The notes below the pieces were generated by a model. That model made no database searches. It worked only from the letters and a program-made list of their open reading frames with translations, and was not told where the DNA came from. Position numbers and translations under genes: made by a program. DNA of 9,260 nucleotides from Anaerolineales bacterium UBA3001 (GTDB lineage Bacteria; Chloroflexota; Anaerolineae; Anaerolineales; UBA11657). The stretch lies in assembly GCA_002346435.1 (NCBI GenBank), contig DDZT01000037.1, forward strand, positions 26,076-35,335. Direction: 5' to 3'. This document shows positions 7,201-9,260 of the stretch, one piece after another. Position 1 is the first letter of the stretch. Each line of letters opens with the position of its first letter.

Positions 7201-9260
7201 TACCAGGAATGGAGTTTGATGAAGAAGGTCGTATATCTGGACAGGAAGATTTGTCTTTTGTGACCTTTGATGCACTTGGTAAGGCAAGTGAATGGGCGAT
7301 GCCTGACCCATTTATGTATGATGCTGACGGCGAAGTATTAGCCGTACAGCCACCTCCCGCATTTTTGTTTGGTGAGAGTGGCCATCAATTTGGAATGCAT
7401 CAAGAAGATCCTTACTTTTTCCATGACGACCATGAATTTTCAGATGATGGCCCTCAGATAGTGTACGATGAATTTGGCTCTCCAATGACTACCGATATGA
7501 ACATGATGGCGCAGGTAATGCGTGATGAGATGGGCATGGAAACTGGACGTCAAATGTTGGGACGTACTACCGCCTGGGATGATGATTTCTTCTCCCATGG
7601 GCTTGCTTTGGAGAGTGAGCAGTTCCATGTAGCTATGTTTGATGATCTAGGCAATGTTTCAACCGTAGCTATGTTCAGTGAGCCAGTATTTGATGATGCT
7701 GGAGGATGGGCTGGTATGATGCCTCCACCAATCTTAATGCATGATGAAGATGGACATGCACATGGTCTGCGCGAGTCAGATCTTATTCTTTCTACCGATT
7801 TGATGCAAGACATATTTTTTGGAGATGCGGCAGAGCGTGCGGGTCTGGAACGAGGTGAAGAAGGTAAATTTGAGTTAGATTTCTTTGGTGCTACTGGAGC
7901 TCGAATGGGTGGTATGGAGTTTGATAATATGGCATTTGGCGGCGGTTTTGGACCAGAAGATTCGCAAACTGACTATATGCCTGGCGATCCATATAAAGAT
8001 CCGTTTGCTACAGTGCCCTGGGGACAGGGACCGGAAGCGTTCGGGGATTTTGACAGTGTTGGACAGAATAATTTTGCTGTTACAGGATTTTACGACCATG
8101 AAGATGGAGTAGCACACAGCTTTGATGACTTTGATGATTCTGAGGGCGGTGGCTTCGAGCAATTCGAGTTTTTTGGTGGTGGAGGTCTTGGTGCACCCCA
8201 GTTTTACACAGATGAAGGGGAGATATTTATAGCACCTACTATAGGAGGAACGGCGGATGAATTCTTTGATTTTGGTCCTGAAGGTGAAGATGGAGAGTTG
8301 CAGTCATATGGTCAATTTGATGATAAAGGCAGTTTTGGGCCCTCAGTAGGTAGTCTTGTAGGTGGTGGTGACGACGAATACGGTAAGATGGATTTCTTCT
8401 CATTGCCGCCGGGTGTTGAATTACCTGAGGCTTTCAATGTAGGTTGGGGTGGTGTTGACCATTATGGTGGAACACGTTTTGGTGATGAAGAAGGTTTTGG
8501 TCCTGAAAGTGACTTCGAAGGACGCACTGAAGATGAAACTCGTGGTGAAGTAGGAAGTATGCCGGGTGATGCCAGTTCTGAACAACAAGATCAATTTGCT
8601 GAAGACTCTGAAGAAAGCAGAACTGATTGTGCTCCTGGAGATACACTTTGTGAGCAAGGTGGTGGCGATCCACAGGATTGGGAGGATAGTCAAACTGATT
8701 GTGCTCCTGGTGACACCTTGTGTGAGCAAGGTGGTGATCAGGGTGTAGAGGACTTTTGGAATATATCTAATGATGATGCTCATAGCCATCGTGGTGGCGA
8801 ATCGTTCAATGCGTTCGATTATTTTTTCGGTGGTGGATTTTCAGAGCAAAAAGGTGCTGTAGATCAATCTGGCTTTGGCAATGATATCAGCATGGATGGA
8901 GAGCCTGGACCAGATGCCAATATTGGTATTGGCGGCGAAGCATCTATGGATTTCTTGAATACTTTGTTCACCGGAGGTCCAGACCATGGTGGCGACGATA
9001 GAGACTTTGAAAGTGAATTTGATGATGAGTCAGGTGGTCCGCGTGATGAAAGTGGTGAGCAAGATGATGACTTTGGTTTCTTTGGTCAATCGGAAGGTAA
9101 TGAAACTCGTGATGGAGAAGGTAGTGGTTTTGATTTCTTTTCCCAATTTGATCAGGAGTCTGAGGAAAGCAGAACTGATTGTGCTCCAGGAGACACTCTT
9201 TGTGAGGAGGGTGGTGGACAGGATGATGGTGGTGGGCAGGATGATGGTGGTTGGCAGGAT
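4134..9260 (+). CDS. Giant acidic FecR-domain lipoprotein of unknown function, 3' end outside window
   Basis: One frame stays open from the ATG at 4134 to the last base, giving 1709 residues and no stop. Order of parts: lipoprotein signal peptide with lipobox VTAC (C33); an acidic Pro/Glu/Val linker (about 40-94); FecR-like copy 1 (95-209); acidic Pro/Glu linker (210-251); FecR-like copy 2 with full C-terminal strands (252-393); an Ala/Glu-rich, probably helical stretch (about 420-560); a two-copy long repeat (556-700 and 856-1009) with a helix-prone segment between (about 735-855); a Met/Asp/Pro-rich section with DG...PPP modules; then a Phe/Gly/Asp/Glu-rich tail (about 1240 on) with three CAPGDTLC loops. 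FecR domains are known from periplasmic anti-sigma regulators and from surface proteins of unknown role. No sigma factor or TonB receptor gene is adjacent, so a structural or adhesive surface role seems likelier, but that is inference. Protein after residue 400 is not one I recognise. Confidence 0.9.
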   Translation, partial: MIKLNSNFSSARNHLVRLLFTLYVVFSILVTACGGGPVPSEETTDSVVEPTEVSVEVEPTEVIVPVAEPTTMAPSTEKEEKEVVEEAAPVVETVAEVLLTVLTGRVDYMLPGAEDWQQALGEEIPLDIGTQLRAYQLSSARLDLLDGSKVLMKPVSQLGMTTYVHEPETPVTQAYIDIPEGEAAFDVNGPLAGADSSFLVKMPTGVFSVNPEAEEIEESVPETPEEQPEPEAAEAATENPVTAATEEELDLADVTLNVLSGRVDFLLPGSDDWQLADGEAFSVDLGTEVRTYQLSMARLDLADGSKIMMKPTSKVSVTSYLHEPATPVTQAYVSVPEGEAAFDVNGPLAGADSTFMVEMPTGVFSVTGTSFVVNAGNTDQPAQINLLEGTVVAGATTQNAETGEIEAMFFEMEAGEDGAAMNFMSSEQAAEIVVESGQDADIQQQVAAMSVVTAQGSDGIEVAAESGLAAAVEQGLESGTVGVLPQEQIESVETAAEEGALSEAAPVVIAAEELAEALAVEPGEDSVLAGTGVEIKTAVEALTGDGTAAREGAIDGALQSFEDAFEGPQPTVVTDAEGNTVQIMPPEITINPDGTASVEPGQLVDENGNPLSSEALTVVAESNVTVIDPISGEVTELGITDALALPTADPLAASDERGDSLGAELFEGPQQEGPETGQVMFVAGSTGVNLLQGEGVASGLGVDAVTGELVPFVMEVEAGADGTVIEIPPVDQLPTELKEEGTVSGLLDALGVVAASGKKVLQSVQENGLFQTAGELLNSDKASGLLGSKATGVTDVIAGTTEIVGDKVKTLDSKTLRTLSSAGLADASLGAVGMGTKKSIELIDSAVTTGGPKQEALVNSFIGDFTGPQSDPILDVDGNVIGEVPPPAVVFDENGIPQGLLPSTPVDPEGKELDPQALAELTEAGAGEIFMIDPNSGESVPVGGGQVATWGIQNMLATTDSRGVGQQSMFPPVSFDSETGEMKPTVMVFAGGNFSGFDVFDEEKMSGGLVEGGMEVNLRPPRLPGMEFDEEGRISGQEDLSFVTFDALGKASEWAMPDPFMYDADGEVLAVQPPPAFLFGESGHQFGMHQEDPYFFHDDHEFSDDGPQIVYDEFGSPMTTDMNMMAQVMRDEMGMETGRQMLGRTTAWDDDFFSHGLALESEQFHVAMFDDLGNVSTVAMFSEPVFDDAGGWAGMMPPPILMHDEDGHAHGLRESDLILSTDLMQDIFFGDAAERAGLERGEEGKFELDFFGATGARMGGMEFDNMAFGGGFGPEDSQTDYMPGDPYKDPFATVPWGQGPEAFGDFDSVGQNNFAVTGFYDHEDGVAHSFDDFDDSEGGGFEQFEFFGGGGLGAPQFYTDEGEIFIAPTIGGTADEFFDFGPEGEDGELQSYGQFDDKGSFGPSVGSLVGGGDDEYGKMDFFSLPPGVELPEAFNVGWGGVDHYGGTRFGDEEGFGPESDFEGRTEDETRGEVGSMPGDASSEQQDQFAEDSEESRTDCAPGDTLCEQGGGDPQDWEDSQTDCAPGDTLCEQGGDQGVEDFWNISNDDAHSHRGGESFNAFDYFFGGGFSEQKGAVDQSGFGNDISMDGEPGPDANIGIGGEASMDFLNTLFTGGPDHGGDDRDFESEFDDESGGPRDESGEQDDDFGFFGQSEGNETRDGEGSGFDFFSQFDQESEESRTDCAPGDTLCEEGGGQDDGGGQDDGGWQD
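4416..4760 (+). repeat. FecR-like domain copy 1 (C-terminally incomplete), residues 95-209
   Basis: The segment shows the FecR pattern: VLTGRVDYMLPG, a D-I-G-T-x-L-R-A-Y strand, ARLDLLDGSKVLMKP, then PEGEAAFDVNGPLAGADS and F-x-V-K-M-P-T-G-V-F-S-V. It aligns without gaps to copy 2 at a constant offset of 157 residues, with about 79 of 115 positions identical. It stops just before the G-T-S-F-V-V strand that closes a FecR domain, and an acidic Pro/Glu linker follows instead. Confidence 0.8.
4887..5312 (+). repeat. FecR-like domain copy 2 (complete), residues 252-393
   Basis: This is the same unit as copy 1 through residue 366. It continues with TGTSFVVNAGN and INLLEGTVVAG, the closing strands typical of FecR domains (GT-x-F-x-V, then L-x-G-x-V). 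Despite strong protein identity the two copies differ at many third codon positions, for example across EGEAAFDVNGPLAGADS, so the duplication is not recent and the protein sequence appears constrained. Confidence 0.82.
5799..6233 (+). repeat. Long internal repeat, copy A (residues 556-700)
   Basis: It starts with S-F-E-D-A-FEGPQ (565-569), then DAEGN (575-579), MPP (584-586), VIDPISGE (626-633), LAASDERG (651-658), ETG (675-677), VMFVAG (679-684) and ends near ASGL (697-700). The same markers recur in the same order in copy B about 300-307 residues later. A further FEGPQ at 666-670 lies inside copy A. Similarity was judged by eye, with small insertions needed. Confidence 0.6.
5856..7754 (+). 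repeat. Four dispersed copies of a D-x-x-G-x6-PP(P)-x7/8-G module
   Basis: Copies begin at D575, D875, D1063 and D1187 (DNA 5856, 6756, 7320, 7692). In each, G follows three residues after D, and a PPP (PPE in the first) starts exactly 10 residues after D. In the last three a second G comes exactly 10 residues after the first proline (G895, G1083, G1207); in the first copy it is 9. Examples are DVDGNVIGEVPPP and DADGEVLAVQPPP. Related shorter YDEFG, FDALG and FDDLG turns lie nearby. It may be a beta-hairpin or metal-binding turn; the function is not known. Confidence 0.65.
6699..7160 (+). repeat. Long internal repeat, copy B (residues 856-1009)
   Basis: Markers match copy A in order: S-F-I-G-D-FTGPQ (865-869), DVDGN (875-879), PPP (885-887), MIDPNSGE (931-938), LATTDSRG (956-963), ETG (978-980), VMVFAG (986-991) and MSGGL (1005-1009). 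The block between the copies, about 735-855, is rich in Leu, Ala, Lys and Ser and looks helical. The domain type is unknown. Confidence 0.6.
8607..8663 (+). repeat. Cys-loop repeat 1 (C1499, C1506)
   Basis: SEESRTDCAPGDTLCEQGG begins at residue 1492. The two cysteines are six residues apart around A-P-G-D-T-L, which suits a small disulfide loop. The same sequence returns twice downstream. Confidence 0.75.
8694..8735 (+). repeat. Cys-loop repeat 2 (C1523, C1530)
   Basis: TDCAPGDTLCEQGG is identical in protein to repeat 1 from T-D onward, 24 residues later. Codons differ (for example GGT-GAC against GGA-GAT for the G-D pair), so it is conserved at protein level. Confidence 0.75.
9159..9215 (+). 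repeat. Cys-loop repeat 3 (C1683, C1690)
   Basis: SEESRTDCAPGDTLCEEGG begins at residue 1676 and again differs from repeat 1 in several synonymous codons. It leads straight into the GGGQDD tandem repeat at the window edge, so further copies may lie beyond. Confidence 0.75.
9210..9260 (+). repeat. 18-bp in-frame tandem repeat (GGGQDD units), continuing off the edge
   Basis: Units of GGT-GGT-GGN-CAG-GAT-GAT occur at 9210-9227 and 9228-9245, and a third, partly varied (W for the third G) and cut off, at 9246-9260. The 18-bp period keeps the reading frame, so copy-number change would alter length without frameshift. Confidence 0.7.

Larger units (their letters stand above)
7851..9260 (+). other. 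Acidic Phe/Gly-rich low-complexity tail of the lipoprotein
   Basis: From about residue 1240 to the window edge the protein is dominated by D, E, G and F, with few K or R. Aromatic pairs recur in an acidic/Gly setting: LDFFG (1248-1252), FEFFG (1344-1348), DEFFD (1375-1379), MDFFS (1419-1423), DYFFG (1562-1566), FGFFG (1647-1651) and FDFFS (1666-1670). FGPE or FGPS occurs at 1272, 1380, 1401 and 1455. Probably disordered or weakly structured and extracellular. The high Asp content suggests cation binding, which is inference. Confidence 0.7.

Noticed and set aside
7320..7530. YD/RHS-type repeats suggested by YDADGE and YDEFGS
   Set aside because: The spacing and the G-R-L/x-Y context of real YD repeats are absent, and only a few scattered turns match.
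5190..8789. Several open minus-strand frames opposite the giant gene (for example 5190-5555, 7875-8162 and 8421-8789)
   Set aside because: They are antisense to a continuous coding frame with signal peptide and protein-level repeats. Their His/Ser/Thr/Ile-rich composition is what the reverse of GAT/GGT/GAA-rich codons gives, and no domain is recognisable.
8607..9215. Thrombospondin type 3 or other known Cys/Asp calcium repeat
   Set aside because: The loop is Cys-x6-Cys with A-P-G-D-T-L and lacks the D-x-D-x-D-G calcium pattern.
8607..9260. CRISPR-like or mobile-element repeats
   Set aside because: The repeats are in frame, degenerate at codon third positions and unevenly spaced, so they are protein-coding repeats. 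No transposase or terminal inverted repeats are present in the window.

Overview
The window looks bacterial. It has four tightly packed envelope-related genes (one cut by the left edge), then a very long secreted lipoprotein gene that runs off the right edge. Base composition is moderately AT-rich, TGA is a normal stop, and start sites carry Shine-Dalgarno-like purine runs. Paired FemAB-type proteins, a GT39-type membrane glycosyltransferase with a GWPSGYG motif, a CPG2-like M20 peptidase and a TACGGG lipobox together recall Chloroflexota (Anaerolineae/SAR202-like). That placement is a tentative inference; no rRNA or marker gene is present.

Layout. Positions 1-138 (+) are the last 45 codons of a FemAB-family protein. 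It overlaps by ATGA a second, complete FemAB-family gene (135-1220, +). Converging on it, 12 bp away, is a minus-strand two-gene operon: an M20 metallopeptidase (2696-3841) followed by a multi-pass glycosyltransferase (1233-2702), overlapping by 7 bp. A 292-bp divergent intergenic region (3842-4133) holds candidate promoters and a small palindrome.

From 4134 to the last base (5127 bp, 1709 codons, no stop) there is one unbroken frame. It encodes a lipoprotein signal peptide, two near-identical FecR-like domains, a helical/acidic region, a long two-copy repeat about 300 residues apart, a four-copy DG...PPP module with fixed spacing, and a Phe/Gly/Asp/Glu-rich tail. The tail has three Cys-loop repeats and ends in an 18-bp tandem repeat at the window edge. 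Apart from the FecR-like part I do not recognise this protein.

How they may work together. All the genes concern the cell envelope or outside: FemAB enzymes attach amino acids to peptidoglycan precursors (or act on other aminoacyl acceptors), the GT39 protein transfers sugars from a lipid carrier on the outer face of the membrane, and the lipoprotein is probably anchored outside. A direct functional link between the giant lipoprotein and its neighbours is not shown; it has its own promoter region and runs divergently from the peptidase operon.
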